Translations under genes and position numbers: made by a program
NCBI RefSeq assembly: GCF_039540405.1
Contig: NZ_BAABEY010000020.1
Span: forward strand, 1-64,000
Origin: Ravibacter arvi
GTDB lineage: Bacteria; Bacteroidota; Bacteroidia; Cytophagales; Spirosomataceae
DNA length: 64,000 nucleotides
Direction of reading: 5' to 3'
Shown here: piece after piece, positions 35,573 through 46,100 of the stretch
How positions within the stretch are numbered: the stretch's first letter is position 1
Layout of the letters: every line of letters starts with the position of its first letter
Notes under the pieces: generated by a model
What the model was told of the DNA's origin: nothing
Database searches by the model: none
Seen by the model: the letters and a program-made list of their open reading frames with translations, nothing else

Positions 35573-38119
35573 ATGTCAAACACTTCTACCAAGCAATTTG
35601 CTATACTCCGTCTTCTCGGTATACTGCTCTTCCTGGCGCAGCCTTTGTACAGCCAGACCACCCTGTATGTAAAGCAGGGCGGGGCCGGAACAAAATCCGG
35701 TCTTGACTGGGCCAATGCGTCCGACGATCTTCAGGCGATGATCAGCACGCCGGAGGTAAGCGAGGTATGGGTGGCCAAAGGAGTTTATAAGCCGACCGTC
35801 GATTTATCCGGCAACAGCACCCCCACCGACCCGCGGGACAAAACATTCCTGATCCGGGGCAGCGTCAAGCTGTACGGCGGCTTCCCCGACACGGGTAGCC
35901 CGCTTATGGCCGACCGGGATGCTGCTGCGAACCCGACCCTCCTGAGCGGAGATCTCGGCGCGGCGGGCGTGGCGGCAGACAACTGTTACCATGTGATGAT
36001 GATCGTTAATCCGGACCCCGACCATACGACCGTTTTTATGGATCATTCGACCCTGGTGGACGGCTTTGAAATCCGCGACGGAAATGCCAATGCCGGCAGT
36101 ATCATGCCCTCGGGATACCCGCGTTTTGCCGGGGGAGCGATTTTTATCTCCAGTGGTTTTTCGGAAGTCAATTTTACCCCGCTGCTCCGCAACTGCACGT
36201 TTAAAAACAACAGCGACAAGATGGGCAGCGGCGGCGCCGTCTTTTACGATGCAGTGGCCACAGACGGCAACCAGTTTGTGATCGACGCCTGCCGCTTTGA
36301 AGACAACTATTCGGGCTTCCGGGGCGGCGCAGTCAGTATTATGCAGGAATCTTCCTACGGTGTTACCGGCACCTACGACGTCCTGGTCTCCAATTCGGAG
36401 TTTTATAACAACAGAGTAGACAATGCCTCGCAAAGCGACAACGGCGCACAACCCGCGAATTACAAGGGTGGATCAGGCGGCGGAATCGGCACTTACGGCG
36501 AGGGCAGCCTTACCGTCGTCAACTGTACCTTCGGCAAAAACAAAACCATCCTAAACACGAATGCCCTGGGCACTCCCTACAAGGGTTTGTACCAGGGAAG
36601 CGCCATCGCAGCCTTTAAGGGAGCCGGCTGCATGCTCGTCAATTCACTTGTATACGATATGGCCGCCGCAGATTCTGCGCTGGTCCACATTGCCGGTTCA
36701 ACCCTCATCGTGCTGAGCAGCACATTATACCAGCCGGGAGGCTCGGCTGTAAAAATGACGGGAAACACCATAACCAGCCTGACCAATTCGATATTATGGA
36801 CCAATACCCCCGGGAAGAACATTGTTTCGGCCGCGAATGAGGTACCACCGGTGGAGATTTCGCACTGTCTGTTCAACAGCCAGTACCATGCGCAGCTTTC
36901 GGGAGACACTCCTATCCACACCAATCCTGAATTCAAGGATCCGGAAAATGAAGATTTCCGTTTGCAATCCTGCAGTCCTGCAGTAAATGCCGGCCTCAAC
37001 AGCATGGGACCGGGGGAAGCTGATCTGGCAGGTGCAGCCAGGATAACGCAGCGAACCATCGACCTGGGCGCCTTTGAATCCCCGGAACAGCCGGAAGCAG
37101 ACCTGGCCACGGCGTCGGCTACAGCGGTAGCCGGCCAGGGCGTTTTTACCCTGTACCTTTCGGATTGTAATTCGCTGATCGCGGCGGTAGAAGGCGGGTC
37201 GGTCAGCGGGAACACCACCGCAAAAGTATGGATTGAGACGGCCCAGCCCGCCGCATACGTCCGGAGGCACTATGAAATCACGCCGGACAACGATGCGGCG
37301 ACGGCTACCGGGCAGGTAACGCTCTATTTTACACAGGCCGAGTTTGACGCTTTTAACGCCCTGAACAACCTGAAACTACCCTCGGGACCTGCCGACGCGG
37401 CGGGAATTGCGGCCCTGCTGATTGAAAAGCGCAGCGGCGCATCTTCCGACGGTACCGGGTTACCGGACACCTATACTTCCGGAGTGGAGACCATTGATCC
37501 GGCCGACGAGGACGTGGTATGGAATGCCGGGGCTGCGCGTTGGGAGGTGCGTTTTGAGGTAACCGGTTTCAGCGGTTTTTTCGTAAAAACCCAGGCGGAT
37601 GCGCTTCCGTTGCGACTGGTTTCGTTCCATGGAACCAGGGAAAATGGGGTAAACCTGCTGGCATGGGAAACGGCGACGGAGCTGAATGTAGACCGCTTTG
37701 AAATCGAAAGGAGTTATAACGGGCGAAACTTTTCACTTCTGGCGACGCTACCCGCACAAAACGGCATCCGCCAGAAATACAGCTACAGTGACGCCGCCAA
37801 TGCCGGAGGCCCCCTGTACTATCGTCTGAAAATGGTTGACCTGGACGGCTCCTTCAGTCATAGCCGCATTGTATCGTTCAATACCGGTCAAACCCAGCTT
37901 TCTGCCGGACCGAACCCGGCCGGCCGGAAACTGACCCTCCGGGGTATCCCCGGTAATCTCGAAGGAACCGAGGCGGTTGTATACGACCTGTCGGGGAACG
38001 TGGCGATGCGATTTGTAGTAGAGCGACAACGACAGGAGCTAACGCTGGAGAGACTTCACACAGGATTGTACCTGATCAGGTTCCATAACGGGCAAGTGCT
38101 GCGGATTATTAAAGAGTAG
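35573..38119 (+). CDS. T9SS beta-helix protein (choice-of-anchor Q type), second copy
   Basis: 848 residues from ATG 35573, which yields a proper signal (FAILRLLGILLFLAQPLYSQ); the upstream ATG at 35411 runs through the membrane peptide gene in another frame and is rejected. Beta-helix residues about 30-500 open with TLYVKQGGAGTKSGLDWANA, the same opening as the 845- and 1463-residue proteins. Residues about 530-700 hold a module shared with the 1463-residue protein (VRRHYEITPDNDA, LYFTQAEFDAFNAL, SSDGTGLPDTY, TGFSGFFVKT). The T9SS linker (LPLRLVSFHGTRENGVNLLAW) and sorting tail (LSAGPNPAGRKLTL, HTGLYLIRFHNG) close it. Surface protein of unknown activity. Confidence 0.88.
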   Translation: MSNTSTKQFAILRLLGILLFLAQPLYSQTTLYVKQGGAGTKSGLDWANASDDLQAMISTPEVSEVWVAKGVYKPTVDLSGNSTPTDPRDKTFLIRGSVKLYGGFPDTGSPLMADRDAAANPTLLSGDLGAAGVAADNCYHVMMIVNPDPDHTTVFMDHSTLVDGFEIRDGNANAGSIMPSGYPRFAGGAIFISSGFSEVNFTPLLRNCTFKNNSDKMGSGGAVFYDAVATDGNQFVIDACRFEDNYSGFRGGAVSIMQESSYGVTGTYDVLVSNSEFYNNRVDNASQSDNGAQPANYKGGSGGGIGTYGEGSLTVVNCTFGKNKTILNTNALGTPYKGLYQGSAIAAFKGAGCMLVNSLVYDMAAADSALVHIAGSTLIVLSSTLYQPGGSAVKMTGNTITSLTNSILWTNTPGKNIVSAANEVPPVEISHCLFNSQYHAQLSGDTPIHTNPEFKDPENEDFRLQSCSPAVNAGLNSMGPGEADLAGAARITQRTIDLGAFESPEQPEADLATASATAVAGQGVFTLYLSDCNSLIAAVEGGSVSGNTTAKVWIETAQPAAYVRRHYEITPDNDAATATGQVTLYFTQAEFDAFNALNNLKLPSGPADAAGIAALLIEKRSGASSDGTGLPDTYTSGVETIDPADEDVVWNAGAARWEVRFEVTGFSGFFVKTQADALPLRLVSFHGTRENGVNLLAWETATELNVDRFEIERSYNGRNFSLLATLPAQNGIRQKYSYSDAANAGGPLYYRLKMVDLDGSFSHSRIVSFNTGQTQLSAGPNPAGRKLTLRGIPGNLEGTEAVVYDLSGNVAMRFVVERQRQELTLERLHTGLYLIRFHNGQVLRIIKE

Positions 38120-38133
38120 CGCGTGCGTAGCGC

Positions 38134-38168
38134 GGGAGAGCACATGTCTTTCAGTCATGTGTTCTCCC
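38134..38168. terminator. Hairpin between convergent genes
   Basis: GGGAGAGCACATG (38134-38146) pairs with CATGTGTTCTCCC (38156-38168), one G-T pair, nine-base loop. It sits between the convergent beta-helix and sulfatase genes and could end both transcripts, but lacks T-runs. Confidence 0.5.
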
Positions 38169-38195
38169 CACGCTTCACGGTACGCTCCCAGTCGC

Positions 38196-39620
38196 CTACT
38201 CTTTGACTGTACCGATAGGCCTCCGGTTACGCCCCTGGTGCCCGGTCAGATCATCTCCCAGGTCTTCACGCGCCTCGTTGGCAATTTTGGTTAAACGGGC
38301 AACAATGTCGGGGTGGTCAAACGAAACATTGTAGCGTTCACCCGGATCCCGGCGAAGGTCGTAGAGACCACCCGTATGCATGAAATTTTCAGCACCGGGG
38401 CCGGGCTGCCCGTCTTTGCCGGGGCTGAACCCTTCATTGGTTCGCCCGGGGTGGTCAAATACCAGCTTCCAGTCGCCGTGCCGAACCGCCTCCAGGCTGT
38501 TTTTCCTGTAGTAGAACAACATGGTTTCGCGCGGCCTGGCCGAGATGTCGCCTTTCAATATCCCCAGCAGGCTCACACCATCGATTTTCCTGGCGGGCAA
38601 TTTAGCGCCGGTTGCCTCTACGATTGTAGGCAGTATATCCATCCCGGAAGCAATGCTGTTGGATATCACTCCCTGGGGGATAACACCCTTCCATTCCATC
38701 AGGCACGGCACCCGTTGGCCACCTTCGAATGACGTCCCTTTTCCTTCTCTCAAGCCCCCCGCGCTACCGGCATGATTTCCGTAGGCAAGCCACGGTCCGT
38801 TGTCGGAGGTTACAATCAGCAATGTATTTTCCTGCAGGCCGAGATCTTTCAGGGTTTTCCTGATCTGGCCAATGCTCCAATCCAGTTCCATAATGACATC
38901 ACCATACAATCCCTGCTTTGACTTCCCTTTAAACTTGTCGGAAACCGCCAGCGGAACGTGAGGCATCGGGTGGGCCAGATAGGCAAAAAACGGCTTGTCC
39001 TTGTTTTGTTTGATAAACTCGACGGTCCGTTCGGTAAAACGGGTGGTAAACTGTGACTGGTCCGGGTTGGTCTCTACCGTCTCAGTCCCCTCAATCAGCG
39101 GCAACGGCGGATAGTAATTTTTATTGACCGGGTGATTGGGCCACATGTCATTCGAATAGGGAATGCCGTAGTAGGAATCAAAACCGTGGTTCGGGGGTAA
39201 AAATTTCTTCTGAAAACCCAGGTGCCATTTTCCGAAGGCGGCCGTTTTGTAGCCCCTGGCTTTAAGCAATTCTGCTATCGTCTCTTCTTCCGGGTTAAGG
39301 CCGGTTTTGGCCGTGTGATCAATAGCGCCGGCAAACCCGATCCGGTTGGGATAACAACCGGTAAGCAAACCCGCGCGCGAAGCCGTACAAACTGCCTGAG
39401 GTGCATAATAGTGGGACATAAAAATCCCGTTGCGGGCCATTTCGTCAAAATTCGGGGTACGGTACCCGGCCGCGCCGGTCAGCGCAAGGTCGCCATAGCC
39501 CATATCGTCTATGTACACCAAAACGACGTTAGGCGGCCGCTGCTGAGACGAAAAACGGAACGCTGCGCCAAACATTGCGGCGCATAAAATTACGAATACC
39601 AGAAACTGCTTTTTCTTCAT
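38196..39620 (-). CDS. S1-family sulfatase (arylsulfatase type)
   Basis: 474 residues. Signal peptide to about residue 26. Alkaline-phosphatase-like fold with metal ligands in VVLVYIDDMGYGD and the formylglycine motif at Cys78 (CTASRAGLLTG; C-x-A-S-R variant of CxPSR). Further family blocks: KWHLGFQKKFLPPNHGFDSY, TSDNGPW, FYYRKNSLEAVRHGDWKL and LYDLRRDPGERYNV near the C-terminus. Removes sulfate esters from a glycan in the periplasm or at the surface after maturation of Cys78 by a sulfatase-modifying enzyme, which is not in this window. Follows the second sulfatase gene by 40 bases on the same strand, so they form a pair. Confidence 0.93.
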   Translation of the reverse strand: MKKKQFLVFVILCAAMFGAAFRFSSQQRPPNVVLVYIDDMGYGDLALTGAAGYRTPNFDEMARNGIFMSHYYAPQAVCTASRAGLLTGCYPNRIGFAGAIDHTAKTGLNPEEETIAELLKARGYKTAAFGKWHLGFQKKFLPPNHGFDSYYGIPYSNDMWPNHPVNKNYYPPLPLIEGTETVETNPDQSQFTTRFTERTVEFIKQNKDKPFFAYLAHPMPHVPLAVSDKFKGKSKQGLYGDVIMELDWSIGQIRKTLKDLGLQENTLLIVTSDNGPWLAYGNHAGSAGGLREGKGTSFEGGQRVPCLMEWKGVIPQGVISNSIASGMDILPTIVEATGAKLPARKIDGVSLLGILKGDISARPRETMLFYYRKNSLEAVRHGDWKLVFDHPGRTNEGFSPGKDGQPGPGAENFMHTGGLYDLRRDPGERYNVSFDHPDIVARLTKIANEAREDLGDDLTGHQGRNRRPIGTVKE

Positions 39621-39660
39621 ATTTCTATTGGGGATTACCGGTGGTTTTCAACTGGCTGTA

Positions 39661-41193
39661 CTACCATGATTTTTCCAGAATTTCGTTTATTATGGGGTTC
39701 GTTTCCCTAGCGTCACCAGAGGTAGCTTTGATGGTTTTCAACCTCTTTTTCAAACGGGCAATAACAGCGCGGTACTCCGGGTCATGGATCGCGTTGTGGT
39801 TTTCACCCGGGTCCTTCGCCAGGTCGTAAAATTCCCATCCCGGCGGGTAAGGCATCGAATCGCGGGTGGCATGCGTCCTGTCCTGCCCGTAAAATAATGC
39901 CAGTTTATACCGGTCGGTGCGTATGCCGAAATGTGCAGGCCTCCGGGGTTCGTTGGCCCAATAACGGTAGTACAGGTCCTTACGCCAGTCCGGGGGCGTT
40001 TTTCCCGACAGGTTGGCCCGGAAACTCCTTCCCTGCATGGACGCGGGTTGCTTTGCGCCGGCATAGTCCAGGAAAAGCGACGGGAAGTCGATGTTCAGTA
40101 TAATATCCTTGTTTCTCCTGCCGCCTTTCAATTCCCTGGGGTAGTAAATCACAAACGGCATCCGCATGGACGGTTCATAAATAAACCGCTTGTCAAAAAA
40201 GCCGTGTTCACCCAGGAAATAACCCTGGTCGGAGGTGTAGATAATAACCGTATTGTCCAACTGCCCGCTCTCACGCAAATAGTCGATCAGGCGGCCGATA
40301 TTGTCATTAATGCCGGCAGCACACCGGATATAATCCTTGATAAATTTCTGATACACTTTTTTGCGGGTGTCGGCCGCACTGAGCCCATCCAGGGAAACAG
40401 GGCTGCCAGGGTAAAAGGCGGCCGACTGTACATAACGCTTCCCGAGCAGATCGAGCGGCCAGCCATCATGTGTACGGCCTGTAGTTGCCGCCCCCGTGTC
40501 GCCGAGATTATCGGGATAGGGAATTTCAATACCTTCCAGGAGATCCTTGTATCTCTCCGCGTAATCGAACGGTTCATGCGTTGCCTTGAAATGGACCGAA
40601 AGGTAGAATGGCCGGTCAGCATTGAGATTTTTGAGCCACGCAATAGATTGATCGGTGATCACATCCGTTGAAAACCCCTTGTAAACCTTCCCGCCCCTTT
40701 CATTATCTTTCCAGTCCTGTTTCGTTTGAAGAACCGGATCACGATAAGCGCCCTGCCCCGGCAAAACCATATAATGATCAAAGCCGGAAGGTTCTTTTTT
40801 CAGATGCCATTTACCGATCAGGGCAGTCTGGTAGCCTGATTCCCGGAGAAGCCGGGCATAATTCAGGCTATCCGGGGGAAGGGCCCCGCCCAGGTCGTAA
40901 ACGCCGTTCCTGTGACTGTATTGGCCTGTCATAATGGCGGCCCGGCTGGGCACGCAGATAGAATTTGTGCAAAATGCGTTTTCAAGCACTACTCCGTGCT
41001 CGGACAACCATTTGATCCGGTCGTTCTTAACATAATCAGCCAGTATTCCGCCGTAAATCCCCCACGCCTGCGACGTATGGTCATCCGACATAATAAAGAG
41101 AATATTGGGCTTTTTGTTCCCACCGGCATAGCCCGCCAGTATAAAAAACTGGAAGAGCAACAACAGGTACCATTTTCGTTGTTCGAATAACAT
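39661..41193 (-). CDS. S1-family sulfatase, second
   Basis: 510 residues. Signal peptide to about residue 24. Metal site NILFIMSDDHTSQAWG; formylglycine precursor Cys80 in CVPSRAAIMTG, the canonical CxPSR; GKWHLKKEPSGFDHY; and TSDQGYFLGEHGFFDKR, the iduronate-sulfatase-like block. The C-terminal DUF4976-type region has YYRYWANEPRRPAHFGIRTD. It probably acts on a different sulfate position from its neighbour. Upstream there is a perfect TATATTTG -7 box (41225-41232) about 32 bases before the start. The pair lies just downstream of the SusC/SusD genes on the same strand, and is best read as part of the same polysaccharide locus. Confidence 0.93.
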   Translation of the reverse strand: MLFEQRKWYLLLLFQFFILAGYAGGNKKPNILFIMSDDHTSQAWGIYGGILADYVKNDRIKWLSEHGVVLENAFCTNSICVPSRAAIMTGQYSHRNGVYDLGGALPPDSLNYARLLRESGYQTALIGKWHLKKEPSGFDHYMVLPGQGAYRDPVLQTKQDWKDNERGGKVYKGFSTDVITDQSIAWLKNLNADRPFYLSVHFKATHEPFDYAERYKDLLEGIEIPYPDNLGDTGAATTGRTHDGWPLDLLGKRYVQSAAFYPGSPVSLDGLSAADTRKKVYQKFIKDYIRCAAGINDNIGRLIDYLRESGQLDNTVIIYTSDQGYFLGEHGFFDKRFIYEPSMRMPFVIYYPRELKGGRRNKDIILNIDFPSLFLDYAGAKQPASMQGRSFRANLSGKTPPDWRKDLYYRYWANEPRRPAHFGIRTDRYKLALFYGQDRTHATRDSMPYPPGWEFYDLAKDPGENHNAIHDPEYRAVIARLKKRLKTIKATSGDARETNPIINEILEKSW

Positions 41194-41224
41194 AGCTAGC
41201 GATAGTTTCGGGTGATCCGGCTAC

Positions 41225-41232
41225 CAAATATA
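41225..41232 (-). promoter_or_regulatory. -7 box for the sulfatase pair
   Basis: On the minus strand TATATTTG, a perfect TAnnTTTG. The start point would be about 25 bases before the ATG at 41193. No convincing -33 TTTG is present 19 bases upstream. It implies the sulfatases can be transcribed apart from SusC/SusD. Confidence 0.55.
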
Positions 41233-41387
41233 TAACTTCTCCAAAACTATTCACGGTCAGCTTGTACCAGCTGTGCTTTTCCCCGAAAAAAGTCCGGTAA
41301 TATTTCAGGAATGGATAGATTACTTTGACAGCTTCCGAGCAGGCTGGAGAAACTCGAAATGTTCCCGGCTGAGAAGTCGCGAAAAAA

Positions 41388-41430
41388 GCCACGAATTCAC
41401 GAATAGACTATTTATTCGTGAATTCGTGGC
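41388..41430. repeat. 18-bp perfect hairpin after the susD gene
   Basis: Arms 41388-41405 and 41413-41430 are perfectly complementary around a seven-base loop and contain the palindrome CGAATTCG in part. It lies 70 bases beyond the SusD stop in a 306-base spacer with no other recognised feature. Thirteen bases of the left arm (GAATTCACGAATA) recur at 59073-59085. It may act as terminator or 3'-end stabiliser; no T-run follows on the minus strand. Confidence 0.6.
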
Positions 41431-41499
41431 CCCTCCTCTCATTCCGACCGGAACTGAGGAATCTACAGCCCCGTTTTAGTTTTATTACATTCGCACCCG

Positions 41500-43032
41500 T
41501 TAATATCCCTCGTTCTGGTACATTTTTTCGGGATCCAGCTTATGTTCATCAAAGGGGATCGGGAAGTAGATATCCTTTTTTGATACATTGTTCAGGTCGG
41601 AAATCCCGTAGTCAGCGGCTTTCTTCGCCTTGAAATAATTCACGAATTCCTGCGGGTTATCGCCGAAAGCGCGGAGCAGGTCAAACAACCTGTGGTTTTC
41701 AAAAGCCAGCTCCGACCTGCGTTCATGGAGGATCGCCAGCTTCAGGGTAGGATATCTGGCGTGGTAATCTGCGTTCGCATCCGAGGTCCGATAGTCCGGC
41801 AGGCCAGCGCGTGTGCGTGCCTGGTCAAGGTAACCGATTGCCTCTGCGGTGTTGCCCAGCCTTTCGTTTACTTCGGCAAGCATCAATACGATGTCGGCAT
41901 AGCGCATCAGTATAAAATCATTGCCTCCCCAGCCGTTCGCACCGGCGGTTTCACTTGCATCGCGGTATTTCGTAATGAACCAGGTTTTTGCACTGGCATG
42001 GTTCGCCCATTTTACCGAGAATTCCTTTCGAAGGTCGCCGGCCTCATAATCATTCACCAGGTCAGGATTGACGAAGAAACCGCTCCCGGTGGAAGTCCGT
42101 TTTGAGTTAAGCGTTTCGCCGATCGCCTGGTTGCGGAATGCAACATTGGAAAAGTAGTTCTGATCGCCCTGCCGGTAAACAATCTGGAAAATAATTTCCG
42201 GACAGGTGTTCTTTTTGGCAACGTCAAATACGTCCTGGTAGGGTATTTCCGACAATTGGCCGAAGCCCCGCATGGCATAGGCAGCCTCCAGGTATTGTTT
42301 CGCCCTGGCAAAATTCGCCTGTTTGTTGTCTGGCAGCACAGACCCCATGGTAAGGTAAACCTGCCCGAGCAGGCCATTGATGGCAGCTTTTGAAGTACGG
42401 CCCTTGCCCGCTGCGGGTTGAATATCGGGAAGATCCGAATTCAGGGCATTCGAAAGATCTTCAGCAATCTGCTGGTAGACAAGCTCTCTTTTTACACGGA
42501 AAGTACCGGCAAGAATATCTTCGTACGCGGTCATGAACCGGGTTACCATCGGCACGTCGCCCCATTTGCGCACCAGATGGAAATAGGCAAGCGCGCGGAG
42601 AAAGAGGGCTTCCGACTTATAGACCGCACGGTTGCTTTCGTTCGTGAACCGGATGGACGGGTTGTCTATATTCGACAGCACATAATTGGCGCGTGAAACC
42701 ACCGAATACAGCGCGTTCCAGTGGTTGGTCATTTCAGGATTGGTAGGCACCAGCGTGAAGTTCGTGAACTGGAACGGCGTACCTGCTGCCGATTGGTTAT
42801 CGGTACGGCCGGCATTGTCCGAACGCTCCTCGCTGTACAGATCACTTGTTTCACCGAGGCAGGCGTTGCTCCTGATTGCGTTGTAAATACCCGCTACGGC
42901 CTTCTGAACGTCTGTTTCTGAAGAGAAGAATTTGTCACTGACGATGGCATTCGGGTTCTCCACTTCCAGGTAGTCGCTGCACGAGGAAAATATTGTGGCG
43001 ACTGCGATTAATAATACACTTATCTTTTTCAT
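41500..43032 (-). CDS. susD: SusD/RagB-family surface glycan-binding lipoprotein
   Basis: 510 residues from ATG 43032, giving lipoprotein signal MKKISVLLIAVATIFSSC (Cys18); an upstream ATG adds 22 unlikely residues. SusD family marks: DYLEVENPNAIVSDKFFS near the start, VKALYNAIRS-like AVAGIYNAIRSN, AEALFLRALAYFHL-like SEALFLRALAYFHLVRKWGD, the C-terminal AVLHERRSELAFENHRLFDL-like ILHERRSELAFENHRLFDLL, and FPIPFDEHKLDPEKMYQNEG. Binds oligosaccharide on the surface as the lid of the SusC channel. Follows susC by 78 bases. Specificity cannot be predicted from sequence alone. Confidence 0.93.
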   Translation of the reverse strand: MKKISVLLIAVATIFSSCSDYLEVENPNAIVSDKFFSSETDVQKAVAGIYNAIRSNACLGETSDLYSEERSDNAGRTDNQSAAGTPFQFTNFTLVPTNPEMTNHWNALYSVVSRANYVLSNIDNPSIRFTNESNRAVYKSEALFLRALAYFHLVRKWGDVPMVTRFMTAYEDILAGTFRVKRELVYQQIAEDLSNALNSDLPDIQPAAGKGRTSKAAINGLLGQVYLTMGSVLPDNKQANFARAKQYLEAAYAMRGFGQLSEIPYQDVFDVAKKNTCPEIIFQIVYRQGDQNYFSNVAFRNQAIGETLNSKRTSTGSGFFVNPDLVNDYEAGDLRKEFSVKWANHASAKTWFITKYRDASETAGANGWGGNDFILMRYADIVLMLAEVNERLGNTAEAIGYLDQARTRAGLPDYRTSDANADYHARYPTLKLAILHERRSELAFENHRLFDLLRAFGDNPQEFVNYFKAKKAADYGISDLNNVSKKDIYFPIPFDEHKLDPEKMYQNEGY

Positions 43033-43033
43033 G

Positions 43034-43104
43034 TGAGTAATGGGGTTGAGCGGTGAGGTGTGGACGGTGAGGTGCGGCCGCGAAACCTGACACCTCAAAC
43101 CTCA
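43034..43104. repeat. Seven-base periodic TGAG/CTCA words in the susC-susD spacer
   Basis: TGAG occurs at 43047, 43054 and 43068 (with TGGA at 43061), and CTGA/CTCA/CTCA at 43087, 43094 and 43101: two seven-base-period runs in opposite orientation that can pair with each other. On the susD sense strand the block nearest the start reads as CTCA, like the leaders at 26714 and 60558. Confidence 0.55.
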
Positions 43105-43110
43105 CAGCTA

Positions 43111-46100
43111 TTAAAACTGAACTTTTATTCCGGCGTTGAAAGACCTCATCAGCGGATACTTGCCATAATCTACACCGGGGGTCAGGTTAGAGCCGTTGTT
43201 ATAGTCTACTTCAGGGTTGTACCCCCGGTATTTTTGAGCCGTATACAGGTTGTCGGCAGAAACATAGATGCGTACCGCCGATATAGCATTGCGGGTGAGA
43301 TCGGCCGTATTCCAGTTGTAACCGAGTGTAATGTTGGTAATCCTGAAGAACGAGCCGTCGTTCAGGTAGAAGGTAGACAGACGGGTACTATTGCTCTGCG
43401 TACCGCCGCGGGCCGCGCGGTAAATTTCACCATTACCCGGGTTTTCCGGTGTACGGAAACGCTGATCGACGATCGCATACTGGTTGCCGGAGCCTTCCAT
43501 ATTCAGGTTGTAGTAGTTTTGACCGTCCAGGATTTTGTTGCCCTGGGTACCGTTGGCCGACACCGAGAGATCAAATTTCTTATAGCGCCCTGAAACGCTG
43601 AAAGCATAGATAAAGTCGGGGTGCGGGCTGCCGATGATCGTTTTGTCCAGATCGTTCACAATCCCGTCCTTGTTGGCATCCTCGAAATACAAATCGCCGG
43701 GCTGTATTTTCGTGCTTTGCGCCGCCGACCGCGCCGGAATGTTATCGTGCACATCAGGATTTCCATTGATCGCGTCCGCCTCTTCCTGTGTTTTCACCAT
43801 ACCCGCCACCTTAAACCCGTAGAACATCCCGATGGGCTGACCTTCCCTGGTAATATGGGTATCATATCCCCTCTCGGCGCCCCGGGTAAGAATGGTCGAT
43901 CCTCCGCCCAGGTCAAGCACCTTGTTGCGATTCACGGAGATATTTCCGCTGGCACGCACTTCATAGTCGCTTGCGGACAGAACAACTCCATCCAGCTGCA
44001 AGTCAAAACCGCGGTTGTTGATTTTGGAGTCAGGCAGGTTGGTCAGCATCGATGTGGAACCGGACAGTGCCGTGATGGATTTTGAGAACAGCAGGTTGTA
44101 GGTATAGCTGTCGTAATAGTTGGCGATTACCTGCAGGCGGCCTCTGAACAAACCTAAATCCATACCGATGTTGGTTTGCGAAGTAGACTCCCATCCGAGC
44201 TTGTCATCGCGGAAGGCGCCCGGGTACATGGCGGTTTGCACAGCGCTGCCGATGGGTACGCCGCCCTTACCCATTACCTGTTGGAAATTATAGGTACCGA
44301 TACCATTGTTGCCGCTTACGCCCCAGCTTGCACGGAACTTCAGAGAGGTTTTTTCGCCCGCGAGATTCCGGTAAAACGACTCGTCGGAAATCGTCCAGCC
44401 GCCCGATACGGAAGGGAAATAAGCCCATCGGTTCTTAGGACCGAAAAGTGAAGAACCGTCTCCGCGGAAAGAAGCTGTTACGTGGTAGCGATCGAGATAA
44501 TTTACGTTGACCCGTCCGAAACCGGAAGACATCGCATGCTGGGTAATTGCCGTCGCGCCGCCTCTCGAAAAGTTGGCGGGATCTGAGCCGCCGCCTGTAA
44601 TATAAGGGACCTTGTCGTCGGTGAACCCGTTGGCCGTTACGGCAATCACATCGGTGACGTGCGACTGCGCCGAGGCACCCACTACACCGTTCACACTGAA
44701 ATCACCAACTTTTTTGTTAAAATTCAGCGTAAATTCGGTCAGGTAATCTCGTTCATCCGCCCGGGTATTCTGGGCGTTTGCTGCAGTAATGGCCTGGGTA
44801 GAATACGGCGGGTTCACACCCGAAGTAATACTTGTAGGCCGGTAGTACTCCCAATTATTGGTATAATTGTAGGTACCGAAGGACAACTTGGCCACCAGCG
44901 GCTCAATGATTTTGTATTGTCCGTACACATTATAGGTAGCCCGCGTGGTTTTCCGGAAGTTTTTCACCATTCCGGTATAGGCCATCGGGTTTTCAATATC
45001 GCTTTGAAAGGCATAATCGCTGGATTGTGCCGCCATGGCATATTGCGCCGGGGTACCATCGTCGTTGTAGGGTTTCAGGAACGGGAGGTAAATCAATGCA
45101 GCCAGCACCGGGCTTTGGTGAAACCGGCCTTCGGTTACTTCATTCCCTTTTGTATCCGTATAGGCAAGATTGGCGCCTACGGTAATTTTTTTCGAAATAT
45201 CGATGTCAATGTTCGAACGCAGGTTGTATTTCACCATGTCGGTATTGAGCATAATGCCATTCTGGTTCTGGTACCCTCCGGAAACTGCGTAGCGCACACC
45301 GTTACGTCCGCCGACAATAGACAAATTATGCCTGTGGTTGCCTGCATTGCGGTAAAGCTCGTTTTGCCAGTCGGTGTCGTACTCAGGCTTTTTGATCGTC
45401 CCCGTGGCGAAATCATACATATAATCGGGAATCCTGATCGTATTGGGGTTTACGTTGTTGGTACGGGAGGTACGCGTAACGTTGTCGTCGCGCAGGTATT
45501 CATCCGACCATGCCTTGCCCTGCGAAATCATCAGGTCTTTGTAGGTCTTGTTGTGCGCATCAACAAAAAGGTCAAAGAATTGTGCGGCATTCAGCACATC
45601 AACCTTGCGCGCCAGCTGATTCACGCCAAACTGGTAATCGTAGGTAACCGAAGTTTTTCCTTCCCGTCCTCTCTTGGTCGTAATCAGCACCACGCCTCCG
45701 GATGCTCTGGAACCGTAAATGGCCGCTGATGCCGCATCCTTCAAAACTTCAACCGACTCGATATCTTCCATATTCAGGAACAGATCGCCATTCGCCGGGT
45801 AGCCATCTATGACATACAACGGATCAGAACTTGCGTTGATGGAGCTTGTACCCCGCACCCGGATTTTCGTGGTATTGTAAGGAGCGCCGCTCACCTGCGA
45901 GATCTGCACGCCCGCCACCTTACCTACCAGCGCCTGGCCGACCGTCGGCGTAGTAAGGTTGAGCTCGCTCGATTTGACGCTGGCGATTGCCCCGGTAATG
46001 TCGCTTTTGCGCATGGTCTGGTACCCCACCACTACTACCTCCTGGAGTGACAATATATCGTTTTCCAATGCCACGTTCACGACCGCGCTAACGGGCACCT

